A stretch of 43,858 bases of DNA from Candidatus Anammoximicrobium sp. Lineage in GTDB: Bacteria; Planctomycetota; Planctomycetia; Pirellulales; Pirellulaceae. A program made the translations under genes and the position numbers. The DNA lies in assembly GCA_012515235.1 (NCBI GenBank), contig JAAYYU010000178.1, positions 1 through 43,858 of the forward strand. Reading direction: 5' to 3'. Of the stretch, positions 16,625 to 29,300 are shown one piece after another. Every line of letters begins with the position of its first letter. Position 1 is the stretch's first letter. The notes beneath the pieces were generated by a model. That model was given only the letters and a program-made list of their open reading frames with translations. It did no database searches and was not told the origin of the DNA.

Positions 16625-16861
16625 ATGGCCCAGGAACGAGGCCCAGCGGTGGCGGGCACATTCTATCCCCGAGACGCGGCGCCCGCCCGCGAGCACTGCC
16701 TGGAAGTCCAACTGCCCTTTCTGCAAATCATGCTGGCCGACTTCCGAATCGTGCCCCTCCTGGTGGGCGAAGCCACGCCGAAGGAAATCGCGGAACCGTT
16801 GGAAGCCCTGTGGGGCGGCGAGGAAACGCTGGTTGTGATCAGCTCCGACTTGTGTCGGTAG
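16625..16861 (+). pseudogene. AmmeMemoRadiSam system protein B (MEMO1 family), internally deleted and truncated
   Basis: The frame of 78 codons starts with ATG at 16625 behind AAGGAG. Residues 1-18 (RGPAVAGTFYPRDA) match the N-terminus of MEMO1-family proteins. The next residues (EHCLEVQLPFLQ, FRIVPLLVGEATPKEIAEPL, LWGGEETLVVISSDL) match a block that normally lies about 120 or more residues further on. The middle of the protein, with metal-site residues, is thus missing in frame. At SSDL, where SSDLSHY would be expected, the frame runs into CR-stop at the first bases of the dispersed repeat 16857-16900. MEMO1 proteins of intact length are around 260-280 residues and pair with a radical-SAM and an AMMECR1 protein; neither is here. 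It is almost certainly non-functional. Confidence 0.8.
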
Positions 16862-16900
16862 CCGTCACACTCCGTCGGGTGCCTGCCATAACCACTGGAC
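16857..16900 (+). repeat. Dispersed 45-base repeat, copy A
   Basis: GGTAGCC, TCACACTCCGT and ACTGGAC blocks in the same order recur at 43432-43476; about three quarters of positions agree. This copy supplies the stop codon of the broken MEMO1 gene, so the gene's similarity ends exactly where the repeat begins. It may mark a deletion or insertion junction. Nothing in it is coding. Confidence 0.6.
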
Positions 16901-16960
16901 CTGCCGCCACCTTCGGCGCAATGACCGCGGACGCGGGCTGGGCAGTGATCCTTTCGCCGA

Positions 16961-19900
16961 TCATCCGTTGCGAGTGAAATCCGCGGCGGCTTGCCAGAGC
17001 TGTTCGACCTGGCGCTGGAGACTGGCGTACGCTTCGTCGGCGCCGCTCAAGTCGCCGTCCCGGCCCATGCGCTCCAGCCGAAAGGCCGTCGCCACGACGG
17101 ACTTGGCGGCAAGGTGCGTTGCAGCCCCCTTGAGGGTGTGCGCCAACCGCCGCACCTCGGCCATGTTCTGCTGTTCGATCGCCGTACGCAGCGCCGGCAT
17201 CAGCTCGCCGGACTCCTGGACAAAGACCGTCGTCAGTTCTTTTAGCAGCTCCTCGCTGCCGCCGATCTGTTCCAAAGCAGCGTTCCAGTCCACGGGCGGT
17301 TCGGCCGAGACGGATTTGCGTCGGCCGCTGGCGGTGCGAGCCAGTCCTTCGACGATCTCGTACAACGTCGCGGCCCGGATCGGTTTGGACAAGTAGGCAT
17401 CCATCCCGGAACCCAGGCACCGTTCCCGGTCTTCTTTGAAGGCGCCTGCCGTCATCGCCACGATCGGGATGTGGCCGCCCGTGGCCCGCTCCATCTCGCG
17501 AATGGTCTGGGTCGCTTGGAAGCCGTCCATTTTCGGCATCTGCACGTCCATCAGCACCAGATCGAACACCTCGCGCCCGAATTCCTCCAGGGCTTCACGG
17601 CCGTTGTTCGCCACAACCACCTCATGCCCGCGTCGCTCCAGGAATTCGCACGCCACCCGCTGATTCACCAAGCCGTCTTCGGCCAACAGGATGCGCAGCG
17701 AGCGCCGGGTTTCTGGGCCCCGCGTCGAAATCGCTCCGGCGGCACCGCCCGGTCCGGTCCGCGTGCTCAGGACCCGCGCGAGCGCGTCGCGCAGGTCCGA
17801 TTGCTTCACCGGTTTGATCAAGTAGCGGGCAACGCCCAAGTCCCGGCAGCGCGACCAGTTCTCCATCTGGCCCGCCGAGGACAGCATGATCAAGCGGCAC
17901 TCCTGCAGACGCGGTTGCTCCCGGATGCGTTCCGCGAGCATAAAGCCGTCCATGTCCGGCATCAGCACGTCCAGCAGAGCGACGCGGAAAGGCGTTCCGC
18001 GGCCGGCCGCGGCCTCCAGTTGGGCCAGCGCCGCCGGTCCGCTTTCCGCCAGGCTCGGCTGCATCCCCCAATTCGTCAGCAGGTCCTGGAGAATGCGCCG
18101 GTTGGTGCGGTTGTCGTCCACCACCAGCACCGGCACGCCAGCCAGGTCTTCGGGACTGATCCAGGCGTCCTGCGGGGCCCCTTGGGCGATGCCAAAGTGA
18201 GCCGTGAAGTGGAACGCGCTGCCCTTGCCGACCTCGCTCTCGACCCAAATCCGCCCGGCCATCAGCCGGACCAGTTGCATCGAGATCGTGAGCCCCAGTC
18301 CGGTCCCGCCGAAACGGCGCGTGGTCGACGTGTCGGCCTGGCTGAACGCTTCAAAAATCTGCTGCTGTTTCTCCGCCGGAATTCCGATTCCCGTGTCGCT
18401 GACCACAAAGTGCAAATCGACGTGCGGTTCTTCCCGCTCTTCGACAATGACCACGACGACGATCTCGCCGTGCTCGGTGAACTTCAGCGCATTGCCCACC
18501 AGGTTGATCACGATCTGACGAAGCCGTCCCGGATCGCCGACCAGCGTGTCCGGCACGTCCGGCGGGACAAGGTAGGTCAACTCCACGCCCTTTTCGTCCG
18601 CCTGCAACCCGAAGGTCAGCATGGCGTCCCCCAGGAGGTCGCGGAGCGAAAACTCGATCGACTCCAACTCCAGCTTTCCCGCTTCCACCTTGGAAAAGTC
18701 GAGGATGTCGTTCAGCAGCCGAAGCAGCGAGTCGGCCGACTGCATAACCATGTTCAGATACTCGCGCTGCTGGTCCGTGAGCGAGGTCTGCAGGGCCAGT
18801 TCCGTCATGCCCATGACGCCGTTCATCGGCGTGCGGATTTCGTGGCTCATGTTGGCCAGGAAATCGCTCTTGGCCCGGTTCGCCTTCTCGGCCGCCTCCT
18901 TGGCCACCCGCAGTTCCTCTTCGCTGCGGCGCAACTCGGCGGCCGTCCGTTCCAATTCCGCGTTGGAAAGCGCCAATTCCCGCGCCCGAGCCTCCGCCGC
19001 CGCCGTCCGTTCCGCCACGCGCTCTTCCAGGGTCTCGTTCAGCCGCTGCAGTTCGGCAAATCCATCGGCGTTCTCCAACGCCGCCCCGGCAATCGTGGCG
19101 ATGAACCCGGCCAGCCGTTCTTCATCCTCGGCGAACAACCCGCTGACGTGGCGGTGGTCGGCGTAAAAGCAACCTGCCGGCTTGCCGCGCACGAAAATCG
19201 GCCCGCACAGCGCCGAGCGGACGCCGGCCAGCAACGCCCCCTCTTCTTCAACGTGGCCTTCGGAAAACACAACGACCCGGCCTGCGGCCAGCGCCCGGTC
19301 CGCCATGGCGCGGCTGTATTCCGTCCCGATTTCCCCGGACACCATGGTCAGCTCTCCGGCACCCGCCTCCCCCTGGCATTGCAGCACCAAGCAGCGTTCG
19401 CCGCGCAACAGCCGCTGGGCCGCGTCATGCACTTCCTTGAAAATCACGTCCCGCGACAACGCCGAAGCAATCCGCCGGCCGGCATCGAGCACGGTGTCGA
19501 ACCGATCGACTAGTGAGAGCGTGGCCGTCTTGGCCGGTGCAGTTGGCTCCGGCGCGTTGGCTTCGCCCAGCGCCCAGTCCGCGCCCATCCCACGCAGCGC
19601 CTCGCGGGCACTCGTAAGATCTTCCTCGGCATCCGGCCAACCGACTTCCTTGCCCACGCGGCCCCGAGCTAGCAAAGTCTGGGCATGTTCGAAACGAGCA
19701 CCTTGGCGTTGGGCGACCGCCAGACTCTCATCCAGCTGTTGACGCGCCCGGCCGATTGAACCCTGAATCGCCGCGACTAAACCGGCTTCCCGCAGCGCGT
19801 GGGGCAAATCGCTTTGAAACGTTCTGGCCACTCCTAACGCTTGCCGCGCAGCTCGGCGCGCGCTGAGGAGCAATCTGCGTCGGCGATCTGGGACAAGATC

Positions 19901-22900
19901 GTTTGATTTTTCCCATTGCAGGCGGTAGGCCGTCGCCAACCATGGCAGTATGGGTGCCACCCATGCGTTCATCCCGCCACTGCGGCATGCGTCATACGCT
20001 TGGGTCAGCACTTCAATCGTCCCATCCAATTCGTCCTGGTGCATACGCCGGACAGCTTCGGCCAGCATGACCAGTACGGTTGCCCACACATCGTTCCGCT
20101 TCTTCTTCATTTCCCGCTGGGTGACCTCAACCGGCACTCGTCCGCCAGAGGCCCGCGACCACACGTCGAGGGCGAACCCCGTTACCTTGTCGTCTCCCAT
20201 TTCGCAACACGAATCGTACAGTCGCTGGGCTTCGGTGATCGCGCGAGCTAAGTCACCTTTGCGGTAGATCGCGTTGACGCTTTGCCACCAAGCCATGTTC
20301 CTTTCCCAAAAATCCCCGGTTCGCTCGCAAAGTCTCACCGCTTCCCGGCAGGCATTGATGCACTCGTCGTACCTCGCCGCGGCGAAAAAAACGACTCCCA
20401 AATAATGAAAGGACTGTCCCTGTCCGCAAACATCGCCCAGCTGCCTGCGGATGTCGAGCGATCTTCGAGCGTAAAGTTCACCACGACGGAACCACGGAAT
20501 CAAGGACATGACGGGAGCATGGCTCGCCCAGGCGAATCCCAATTCGCGTGTCGGCGGATACCGTTCAGCCAAGTTGATACTGCACAGTTGCGTCCACAAA
20601 CTGGGGATCTTGCCTCGCTCGAAGAAGTAGGCGCGAGTCAGATGCACGTGGAGGTCTGCGGCCAGCAGTTCCTTTTCGGCCCCGGCCAGACGCCGGCGAG
20701 CGAGGAACAGCTTGGGAAACAGCGTATGCGCGGTTTGCGCGAAAAGTTCCCAAGCCAGACACAGCAGGACGCCGGCGATACGCAAGGGGATTCTTCGGCC
20801 CAACAACCGCAACGACCGTTCCAGGGCCTCGCAACTCGTGGTGTTGTCACCTCCTTTGAAAGCCAGAATACCGAGCTTCGCTTCGATCTGGGCCCGCGTG
20901 AAATCGTCCTTGGTCAAGAGGCGGGCCGCTTCAAACATTTGGGCCGCCGACTGGTAGCGCCCGCGCAGCATCAGCATGTCGCCGAGTCCTTCCGCGATGC
21001 GATACCGGGCAGCATCATCGGTGCCCGAAACGCCACGCTGCGCAATGAGATACTGCTGTTCGGCAAGCTCAAACGCATGCCGGCTGCGAGCATCCTCCGC
21101 GGCCGCCAAGGCGTACGGCAAAGCTCGGTCGCTTTGGCCCGCTGCGTCGAAGTGATAGGCCAAGTCGTAGACGCGCTGCGGAGTTTCCGCCGCGATGTGC
21201 AACGCAGCGTGCAGATGCCATTCCCGAAACACCTGGCCGGGCAGACGTGCCAGCAAGGTCTCACGGAGCTTGTCGTGCAGGAACGCGCAACGGTCATCGG
21301 TGGCTTTCGCCCACACGATGTGCCGCTGCTGCGCCTCATGGATTGCGGCGATCGCTTGCGTCGGGGTTTGTTGCGCCAGCTTCGACGCGGTGAACAAATC
21401 GAATTCCTTGCCCAGAATAGCGCCCACCGTGAGCAACTTGATCGTGGTCTCCGGCAACAGTTCGATGCGTCGGGCAAGGAATGCGGCCGCATGCCGGGAG
21501 GACTGCACGTCGGCCATCGCCGACGGCTCAACGCGCCAGGCCGCTGGCTCGGCACTGCCGGGGGCGGAGTCGAGGATCGGCACCAGGGCACCCGACTCGA
21601 CCAGCCCGCGCACGGCCGCAGCCGCCATGAACGGGCTGCCCTCTGCCAAACGCTCGATCACCTCAATCGCCTTGTTCGGCAACGGCCCCGCCATCGATTC
21701 GACCAGTTCGCGTACGTTCGAAGGTTCGAACATGGGAAGCTGCAAATGCGCCGCTGACTTGAGCGCACGCAACGGATGGTCCGGCGGGACTTCCTCCGAC
21801 CGAAAAGCGACGACCACGAGAACCGGACGTCGGAGAGTATCAGGACGGCGTTGCCAGACGCCCAGAACCCTGGCCGTCAATTCATCGGCCCACTGACAGT
21901 CGTCCAACAACAGCACCGCCGGCCTGTCCTTGGTCCCCAAGGCATCCAACAGGGCCGCCAACGCTTGCACGCTCCGTGCTTCACCATGCTCTTCGGGCCC
22001 TAGTGGACTGGCCGGACGGGGGCCAAAGAGCTTCGCCAACTCAGGCAGCGCGGAACACGCTGCTTCCAAGTGATCCTCCAGACCGCTGCGGATACGCTCC
22101 TCCAGGTCAGGTTCCAGTCGCGCCGACGTCACGATCCCTTCGGCCACGCCCGTCAGGAGTTCGAAGGGACGCTGGGCCGTCTGGTCGAGCCCCTGACCGC
22201 GGAGAATCCAGGCCCCTTGTTGCGCCCCGCGCTGCGCGAATTCGGCCAGCAGCCGACTCTTCCCCCCGCCCGACTCCGCCTCCAGCAACACGAGCGCGCC
22301 TTGACCTGCCTGCGCGCGTCTCAGTTGCGCACTGAGCGTGCCTAATTCCGGCCCGCGGCCGACGAACGCCGGCTCGGTGAGCGTGTACCGCCGATCGTGT
22401 AATCCGACGACGAGCGCGGGCTCCGACTCGCCGCGTTGCAGCGCCTGTGAAACCACCGCCAGATCCGCCTCCACGGCTTGCGCCGATTGGTAGCGGTCGC
22501 GTGGATCCTTCCGCAGCAAGCGTTGGATCACTTCATCCAACGCGCGCGGGACCGACAAGCCCAAGCCTCGCAATTCAGGCGGCTGGACGGTCACGTGCTG
22601 CCGCAGGATTTCGCCTACGCTCCGGGCCTGAAAAGGCGGGCGGCCGGCAAGGCATTCAAAAAGCACGATTCCGACGGAGTACAAGTCGGAGCGAGCAGTG
22701 ACTTCCTGATCGAGCAGGCCTGCTCCCTCGGGCGACAGATACTGGACGGTGCCGACCCACTGTTCTCGAAACCCAGTCTCGAGGCTGGCGGCGCGTGCCA
22801 GGCGGAAGTCGATCAGTGTCGCCTCGCGCAGCGGCTTTCCCTCGTTCACAATTACGTTGGTCGGTTTGATATCGCGGTGCAGCACGTCTTTAGCATGGGC

Positions 22901-23317
22901 GGCGCTCAAGGCGTTCAACAACGCACGCCCCAACGTGATCGCCTCCATCATCGACAGCGGGCCTTCCCGCAGCCTCGCTTGCAACGTGATCCCCGGAACA
23001 AAAGGCATAACCAAGTAGAATTGATCGCCATCGGCACCGTGTCCGAGCACAGGCGCCAGCGCCCCAGACTTGATCCGCGAGAGGACTTGGGCCTCGTGCT
23101 CCAGCCGCATCCGCACCGAGGCGGAAAACGCTGCCGCCAAAGCCGTCTTGATCACCACCGTCACATTTTGAGCGAGATCGAAAGCCAAGAGAGTTTCCGC
23201 ATTGTCGTCGCGCTTCAGTTGGCGCAGCACGCGGTAGCGACCGCCAATGACTCGGCCGTCTTCCTGACCGTGCTGGGGACTGCCGACCATCGACGAATCC
23301 CTGAAAACGCTCGTCAT
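16961..23317 (-). CDS. HstK-type giant hybrid: Ser/Thr kinase-AAA ATPase-TPR-GAF-histidine kinase-REC-REC-Hpt
   Basis: Protein of 2118 residues. Domain order: Ser/Thr kinase-like (about 27-290), predicted ATPase with Walker A GGGKS (Lys353) and Walker B LLLDD (about 315-560), a long helical TPR-like part (about 600-1260), GAF (about 1290-1430), coiled coil, HisKA with MSHEIRTP (His1492), HATPase (NALKF, DTGIGIP, GTGLGL), receiver 1 (Asp1783), receiver 2 (Asp1924) and Hpt (HTLKGA, His2060). The two-component part has every phosphorelay residue. The kinase part keeps VIK Lys58 and HRDIKPTN (Asp149), but the glycine loop is replaced by LKRDDNAE and DFG by DFR (170-172), so activity is uncertain. 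The start is ATG at 23317 with a GAGG site. It lies 33 bases after the PKS and is surely co-transcribed. There are no membrane helices; it is probably cytoplasmic. Confidence 0.95.
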   Translation of the reverse strand: MTSVFRDSSMVGSPQHGQEDGRVIGGRYRVLRQLKRDDNAETLLAFDLAQNVTVVIKTALAAAFSASVRMRLEHEAQVLSRIKSGALAPVLGHGADGDQFYLVMPFVPGITLQARLREGPLSMMEAITLGRALLNALSAAHAKDVLHRDIKPTNVIVNEGKPLREATLIDFRLARAASLETGFREQWVGTVQYLSPEGAGLLDQEVTARSDLYSVGIVLFECLAGRPPFQARSVGEILRQHVTVQPPELRGLGLSVPRALDEVIQRLLRKDPRDRYQSAQAVEADLAVVSQALQRGESEPALVVGLHDRRYTLTEPAFVGRGPELGTLSAQLRRAQAGQGALVLLEAESGGGKSRLLAEFAQRGAQQGAWILRGQGLDQTAQRPFELLTGVAEGIVTSARLEPDLEERIRSGLEDHLEAACSALPELAKLFGPRPASPLGPEEHGEARSVQALAALLDALGTKDRPAVLLLDDCQWADELTARVLGVWQRRPDTLRRPVLVVVAFRSEEVPPDHPLRALKSAAHLQLPMFEPSNVRELVESMAGPLPNKAIEVIERLAEGSPFMAAAAVRGLVESGALVPILDSAPGSAEPAAWRVEPSAMADVQSSRHAAAFLARRIELLPETTIKLLTVGAILGKEFDLFTASKLAQQTPTQAIAAIHEAQQRHIVWAKATDDRCAFLHDKLRETLLARLPGQVFREWHLHAALHIAAETPQRVYDLAYHFDAAGQSDRALPYALAAAEDARSRHAFELAEQQYLIAQRGVSGTDDAARYRIAEGLGDMLMLRGRYQSAAQMFEAARLLTKDDFTRAQIEAKLGILAFKGGDNTTSCEALERSLRLLGRRIPLRIAGVLLCLAWELFAQTAHTLFPKLFLARRRLAGAEKELLAADLHVHLTRAYFFERGKIPSLWTQLCSINLAERYPPTRELGFAWASHAPVMSLIPWFRRGELYARRSLDIRRQLGDVCGQGQSFHYLGVVFFAAARYDECINACREAVRLCERTGDFWERNMAWWQSVNAIYRKGDLARAITEAQRLYDSCCEMGDDKVTGFALDVWSRASGGRVPVEVTQREMKKKRNDVWATVLVMLAEAVRRMHQDELDGTIEVLTQAYDACRSGGMNAWVAPILPWLATAYRLQWEKSNDLVPDRRRRLLLSARRAARQALGVARTFQSDLPHALREAGLVAAIQGSIGRARQQLDESLAVAQRQGARFEHAQTLLARGRVGKEVGWPDAEEDLTSAREALRGMGADWALGEANAPEPTAPAKTATLSLVDRFDTVLDAGRRIASALSRDVIFKEVHDAAQRLLRGERCLVLQCQGEAGAGELTMVSGEIGTEYSRAMADRALAAGRVVVFSEGHVEEEGALLAGVRSALCGPIFVRGKPAGCFYADHRHVSGLFAEDEERLAGFIATIAGAALENADGFAELQRLNETLEERVAERTAAAEARARELALSNAELERTAAELRRSEEELRVAKEAAEKANRAKSDFLANMSHEIRTPMNGVMGMTELALQTSLTDQQREYLNMVMQSADSLLRLLNDILDFSKVEAGKLELESIEFSLRDLLGDAMLTFGLQADEKGVELTYLVPPDVPDTLVGDPGRLRQIVINLVGNALKFTEHGEIVVVVIVEEREEPHVDLHFVVSDTGIGIPAEKQQQIFEAFSQADTSTTRRFGGTGLGLTISMQLVRLMAGRIWVESEVGKGSAFHFTAHFGIAQGAPQDAWISPEDLAGVPVLVVDDNRTNRRILQDLLTNWGMQPSLAESGPAALAQLEAAAGRGTPFRVALLDVLMPDMDGFMLAERIREQPRLQECRLIMLSSAGQMENWSRCRDLGVARYLIKPVKQSDLRDALARVLSTRTGPGGAAGAISTRGPETRRSLRILLAEDGLVNQRVACEFLERRGHEVVVANNGREALEEFGREVFDLVLMDVQMPKMDGFQATQTIREMERATGGHIPIVAMTAGAFKEDRERCLGSGMDAYLSKPIRAATLYEIVEGLARTASGRRKSVSAEPPVDWNAALEQIGGSEELLKELTTVFVQESGELMPALRTAIEQQNMAEVRRLAHTLKGAATHLAAKSVVATAFRLERMGRDGDLSGADEAYASLQRQVEQLWQAAADFTRNG

Positions 23318-23350
23318 ACGAACCTCGCTCCGAGTCGCCTTGCGTTCCCA

Positions 23351-26300
23351 TTACCGACCGAATCCCGCGGTCGTCAGCGTGCTCACGTTTTCGCCGGCCG
23401 CAGCCCGGAATTCGGCCGCGAGGTCACGAAATACGGCGGTGATCCGTTCGCGATTGCGATCTAAGAACCAGTGGTCGCCGTCGACCGCGATCAGTTTAAA
23501 CTCGCCATCCGTATATTCGGCCCACTCGCGGATTTCGTCGGTATAGACGAAATCATCTTGGCGGGCCGCCAAGGCCGTGATCGGACAGCTCAACGGGGAA
23601 CACGGTTGAAAACGGTAGTTCTTCAAGAGCGGAAAATCTCGCCGCATGCCAGGCAGGATCGCCTTGATGAAATCCGGGTTATCTACAAACCGCGACACGG
23701 ACACGATGTATTCGGGGGTATTGTCCGTAACCAGGGCCTTCAGGAGGACTTCGCGATGTTGCCAGCGATGCATCAGGTGGGGCGCCGCAGTCCCGCTCAG
23801 CACGAAATGGTTCGGCTCCAGGTCAAATTCATCACGCAGACGCCGTATGACTTCCCAGGCGATCACGCCGCCGAAACTATGACCCCACATGACCAGCGGG
23901 CGATCAAAGAGCGGACGCAAGAGCGGCGTGATTTGCTCGACGAGTTCCTCAACGGTTTCGGCGACCTGGTCGGTCATACGGTTCTCGCGGCCCGGCGTCT
24001 GCACGGCCAGGATGTCATAATCGTCCGGTGGTTTGAGCAGGAACTTGGTGAAGAGCGACGCGCCTACCCCCATCGAATGAAAACACACCAGCCGGCAAGG
24101 TGCATCCGGGTTTCCGGCACCACGAATCAGCCACGGATTCAGAACGTTAATGTCGTCCATGTCCAACAGCGCGAAGGTGGCCGGGCCCTGTCCTGCTTTG
24201 CTGGCTCCAGCGGCATCGCTACTGTCTAACTGGGCCAGCAGGTCCGTTGCCAGACTCGTGACGCTCGGTCCCTTGAGCAGCTTGATGAGCGGCAAAGTAA
24301 TGTCGAGCGTGCGTGCGATCCAGATTTGCAGATCCGTGAGCATCAGCGAATCCAGTCCCAGATTGTCGATGGACAAGGACACGTCGAGCTTCTCGGGCGA
24401 GGCGTCCAGGATCAGCGCCAGTTTCATCGCCAGTTCCCGTTCGAGCCGTTCCCGTCGCTGACCAAACTCCAATTCCGACAATTCTGCACGTAGGTTGGAA
24501 CCTGTGGAGCGATTGCCGCGAGCCAGGGCGGCGTCGCTCAACAAGTCGACGAAGCGCGCATCGCGAACCAAGTGCGGGTACGCCAAGCGGAACTTGCCCC
24601 AATCAAATCGCCCGGTGACCCTCTGGACCGGCTGCTGAATCAAGGCCGCTTCCAGCTTGGCCAGTATGTCGGCGAGCGGCATTACGAGCAGGCCCTGGCT
24701 TTCCAGCAGACCGATGACGTCCTGATTCTCGTTCACAGTCCTCGACAGCCCGGCATATTGCCCCATGACGCCGACGTTGAGCGAGGTGGCCGGCAAGCCC
24801 TGCTGCCGACGGTACTGGGCTAGTGCGTCCTCGAAAAAGTTGGCGGCAGCATAGTTTACTTGGCCGACAAAGCCCAGAGCGGACGAGATGGAGGACAGCA
24901 TCAAGAAGAAATCGAGATTCACTCCTGCCGCCAACGTGGCCTCGTGCAAGTTCCACGCGCCCTGCGCCTTGGGAGCGAACGCCCGCGCGAAGCGTTCCAT
25001 AGTCATCGCAGCAATCGAAGCGTCATCCATCACGGCGGCACCGTGGACTACCCCGGCCAAAGGCGGCCATTCACGCTGGATTCGATCCAGCAACCGTCGG
25101 ACCCCGTCTCGATCGGTGACATCTGTCTGGGCCAGGAGAACACGTGCGCCCTGTTCCATCATCGTCTCGACTGCGACGCGATCCGCATCCGTCTTAGGGC
25201 CGCTACGACTGACCAACACCAACTGCCGTGCATCGCGGCTGAACATCCAGCGGGCAATTTCCAAGCCGAAACCGCTGGCCCCCGCGGAAATCAAGTACGT
25301 ACGATCAGGCCGGAAGCTGGCGCGCCCCGGCGGGCGCGTCTTCACGCGATCGTTCTGCATGTTGAGCACGACCTTACCCCAATACGTCGCCCGAACCATG
25401 AATCGCAAGGCTTCGGTGAGTTGGGAAATCGGAAATTCCGTGATCTCGTGCGGTTTCAGTTCTCCCCGCTCGAATAGAGCAGCCACTTCGGCCATCATCT
25501 GCTGATGCAAATCGGATCTTTGCGCCGCCAGTCGGTCGACATCGACGACGAAATACGACATGTTCTCGCCAAACCGTTTCAGGCTCAGCTTGCTGTTGCG
25601 ATAGATATCTGACTTGCCGAGTTCCACAAAGCGACCGAACGGGGCGAGGCATTTCAAGCTCTGCGTGATGAATCGGCCCGACAAGGAATTGAGCACCACG
25701 TCCACGCCACGTCCGGCCGTAACTTCCATCACGCGGTTGTAAAAGTCCAGGGATCGCGAATCGAAGACGTGCTCGACTCCCATTCTTCGCACGTAATCGC
25801 GTTTGTCCTTTGTCCCCGCCGTGGCAATCACCGTCGCGCCGGCCCGTTGTGCCAGCCGAACCCCCGCACCGCCCACTCCGCCCGCGGCCGAATGGATCAA
25901 GACCGTCTCGCCGTGAGCCACGCGGGCCAGATGGTACAGCGAGTACCAAGCCGTCACATAAACGAACGGCACCGTTGCGGCCTGAACCGGCGTCAGCCGC
26001 TGCGGCTGGCGGAGGACGTATTGGCTGGGCGTCACCACGCGGCCCGAGAAACCCTCGGCGACGCGCGCAATCACTGCGTCGTCCGGTCGGACGTGCTTGA
26101 CCGAAGGTCCCGTGCGGAGGACGCGCCCCGCGACCTCCAGGCCGAGACGATGTCCGGTCAATCCGCCAGCCACCGCCTGCATTGGCAGCAAGCTCATGGC
26201 GTTCATCGCGTCCTTGAAGTTCAACGCCGCTGCCTGAACGGCAATCTCTACGTCGTCCTCACCGAGGACGATCGGCGGCAGTCTGCGAAAAACAATCGGT

Positions 26301-29300
26301 TCGAGCGACCCAGGAGTGCTCACCTCGGCTCGGTAAGCACCGCCGACCCCTGCTTCTTCCGACATCGCGGCTTGCTCGGCGGAATCGCGATCCAAGGGAA
26401 CCAGTTGCCGCACCAAGCGTTCGTCGCCACGCAGAGCGATTTCCGCTTCGTCCCGATCGCGGCGGCTGTGCAGCAGCTCGTAAAACAACGCATCGACTTC
26501 GCGCGGCGAGGCCGTGGGGCTCAGGTCGATCACGGTTAGCGGAACACTCGGCAGTTCATTTGTGATCACGCGCGCCATGCCATGCAGAATCGCTTGTCCC
26601 AAGTCCAGCGACTTGTCGCTAGCCGTACCCGCGGCGCCATTGGTGACCACGAACAAACGCGGCACTCCCTCCCGGCCCTGCAGCGTCTGGGCGAATTGCA
26701 GGAACAGCGGTATCGCAGGGCAACAGGACAAACCGTGCCAGCCCGCGTCGCGTCTCGAAAGACCGGCCGCGAACACGATCAAGGTTCGCCTGTCCAACGG
26801 CACATCGGCCAGCACCTTGTCAAGCCGACGCGAGTCGCCAAAGGGAATGCTCAGCGGCTGGATTCCCTCGGCCGTGAAACGTGTCACCAGTTCGGCGCCG
26901 ATACCCGACTCGTCGGTGAACAAGACCGCTCGGGTGATGTCGAAGATGCGGCCGTGGAGGCGGGGATCTCGGGCGGCCGGTATCCACTGGTACTCGTAGC
27001 AACCTTCATACAGCATGTCCGACTGCCGGGATCCGGCTCCGACCAGTCGCTTGCAGGTCAGGCCAACGATCTCAGCAACAAGTTCGCCGGCCTCATCAAA
27101 GATCGACGTGTCAGAGCAGAGATACTGCTCGTCATTGCGTGTGATCCGGACGTGGGACCAGACATTCGGGGTGGGCCGGCGATAGAACCGCACGCTATCG
27201 ATGCGGTGGGGCAGGAAGACCCGATCGACAGTGCCGTGGTGATGGACGTCGGCAAACATCACATGCAGACATGCATCCAGAAGTGCGGGCTGAACCGTGT
27301 TCCGTTGTGCTTCGGGCACCAGTTTATCGGGCAGGCTCAGGTGGGCAAGCCATTCATCACCGTGATGCCAAAGCCGTTGAACGCAACGGAAGTTCTCTTC
27401 ATAGACCAAACCTGCGGTGCGAAGGGTCCCGTAAAACTGATGGACCAACTGCGGTAACTCGTCGCGACAGCGCTCCTGCAGTTTATAAAGCGAGACGGTC
27501 GACTGCTCAAACCGATCGTGCGACGTATTGATCTGGCCCGACGAGTGCTTCGACCAGGGCGTGTCGGCCGGCGCATCGGCGGGCCGGCTGCAGATCCGGT
27601 AGTCGCCTTCCCCGGACACGATTTCCAACCGCACGTCGAGCGGGTGGCGGCTGTTCTCGGGGAGGATCAAGGGGGAGTCGAAATGCAGGTTCTCCAGGAA
27701 GAACGGCTCGTGGCGGAATTGTTCGCTGGCCACGGCCCAGGCCAGTTCGATGTGGCCGCTGGCCGGGAAGACGATTTCGCCGTCTACCTGGTGATCGCGG
27801 AGGTAGGGGAATTTCTGTACGTCGATCGCGGCTTCCCAGACGGCCAGAGGTTCCTCGGTCACCAATTGGGTCTGGCGTTTCAGGAAGGGATGTTCGAACC
27901 GGCCGCGGCGCGTCTCGGCGGCGGCCGGGGCCTCGAACCAGTAGCGGCTGTGCTGCCAGGGATGCTTGGGCAAGCGGAAATAACGCCGGCTGGGACCGAA
28001 GAGCTTCTCTGTGTCGGGAACCAGCCCGCGCGCCGCGAGCTGGGCAACGCTCTGCAGGAACACCGTCACCTCGGGTTCCCGGCGGGTCATGGAGGGTGCG
28101 ATGACGGCACTCGGAGCAAGCTTCTGAAACAGGGCGTTGGCGCCGCCGGTCAAGACCGGATGGGGACCGATTTCCACGAAGGTGTCGAAGTGATCCTGAA
28201 GCATCGCGGCCAGCGCGGTGGTAAACAGGACCGGTTGACGCACGTTCTGGAACCAGTAATCCGCGTTCAAGTGCAAGCCGTTTTCGCGGCGGCCGCTGAC
28301 GGTCGAGTACAACGGCATGGCGGCCGCGACTCCCTGCGAGTGGACCAGCGTCTCGAGCATCTCGCTGCGGATCGAGTCCATGTGATGGCTGTGATACGCC
28401 ACCTGGACTCGGACGGGCCGATTGAACACGCCCCGCGATTCGAGCGTTTCCGCAATCCGCGCGAGCGGCTCTACGTCGCCCGACAACGTCAGCATCTCCG
28501 GGCCGTTGACCGCGCCGATGGAAACCCGGCCGTCGTAGCCGGCGATCAACTGGCGGGCTTCTTCCATGCCGAGCCCGACTGCCAACATGCCGCCTTGGCC
28601 CGAGACGCGGTTCTGGGCCTGGGACCGGTGGAAGATCACGTGGACCGCTTGCTCCAGCGTCAAGGCCCCGGCTGCAAACGCGGCGGCGACTTCGCCGATC
28701 GAATGGCCGACGATGCCCTGGGGCCGGATGCCGTAGTGCTCGTAGAGTTTCGCGAGCGAGATCTGGATGGCCAGGACCGCCGGCTGGACAATCACCGTGT
28801 CGTTGATCTTGGAGTCCGCCTCGCTTTTGCCAAGCTCCGCCAGCAGAGACCAGCCGGAGAACTCCTGAAAGATCGCATCGATGGCTTCCATCCACTGGCG
28901 AAAAACCGCCTCGCGTTGCATCCATTGCAGGCCCATCCGAGCCCATTGGCCGCCCTGTCCGGAAAAAATGAACCCGAGCTTGGGATTCTTCTTGCGGGCG
29001 ATCGTGGTCGCGAGCGTCGCGGGGTCAACTTGGCCGTCGGCAAACGCGCGAAGCCGGGCCTCCACCTCCCGCGCGGTCTCGCCCACAATCGCCATCAGGT
29101 GCGTGTAATGGCTGCGACGGGTAAAGGCCGAGAAGGCCGCGTCGCCCAGCCGATGCGGATGGGCGTTCAAAAAGTCCGCATGACGCAGCGCCAGCGTGCG
29201 CAGCGTTTCGCGCTGGGGAGAACTGAGGACGTACAGCGTGGCGCCCGAGGCCGGCCGGCCGGGCGGCACGAGCGGCGTTTCCTTGGCGGCGGACGTCGTC

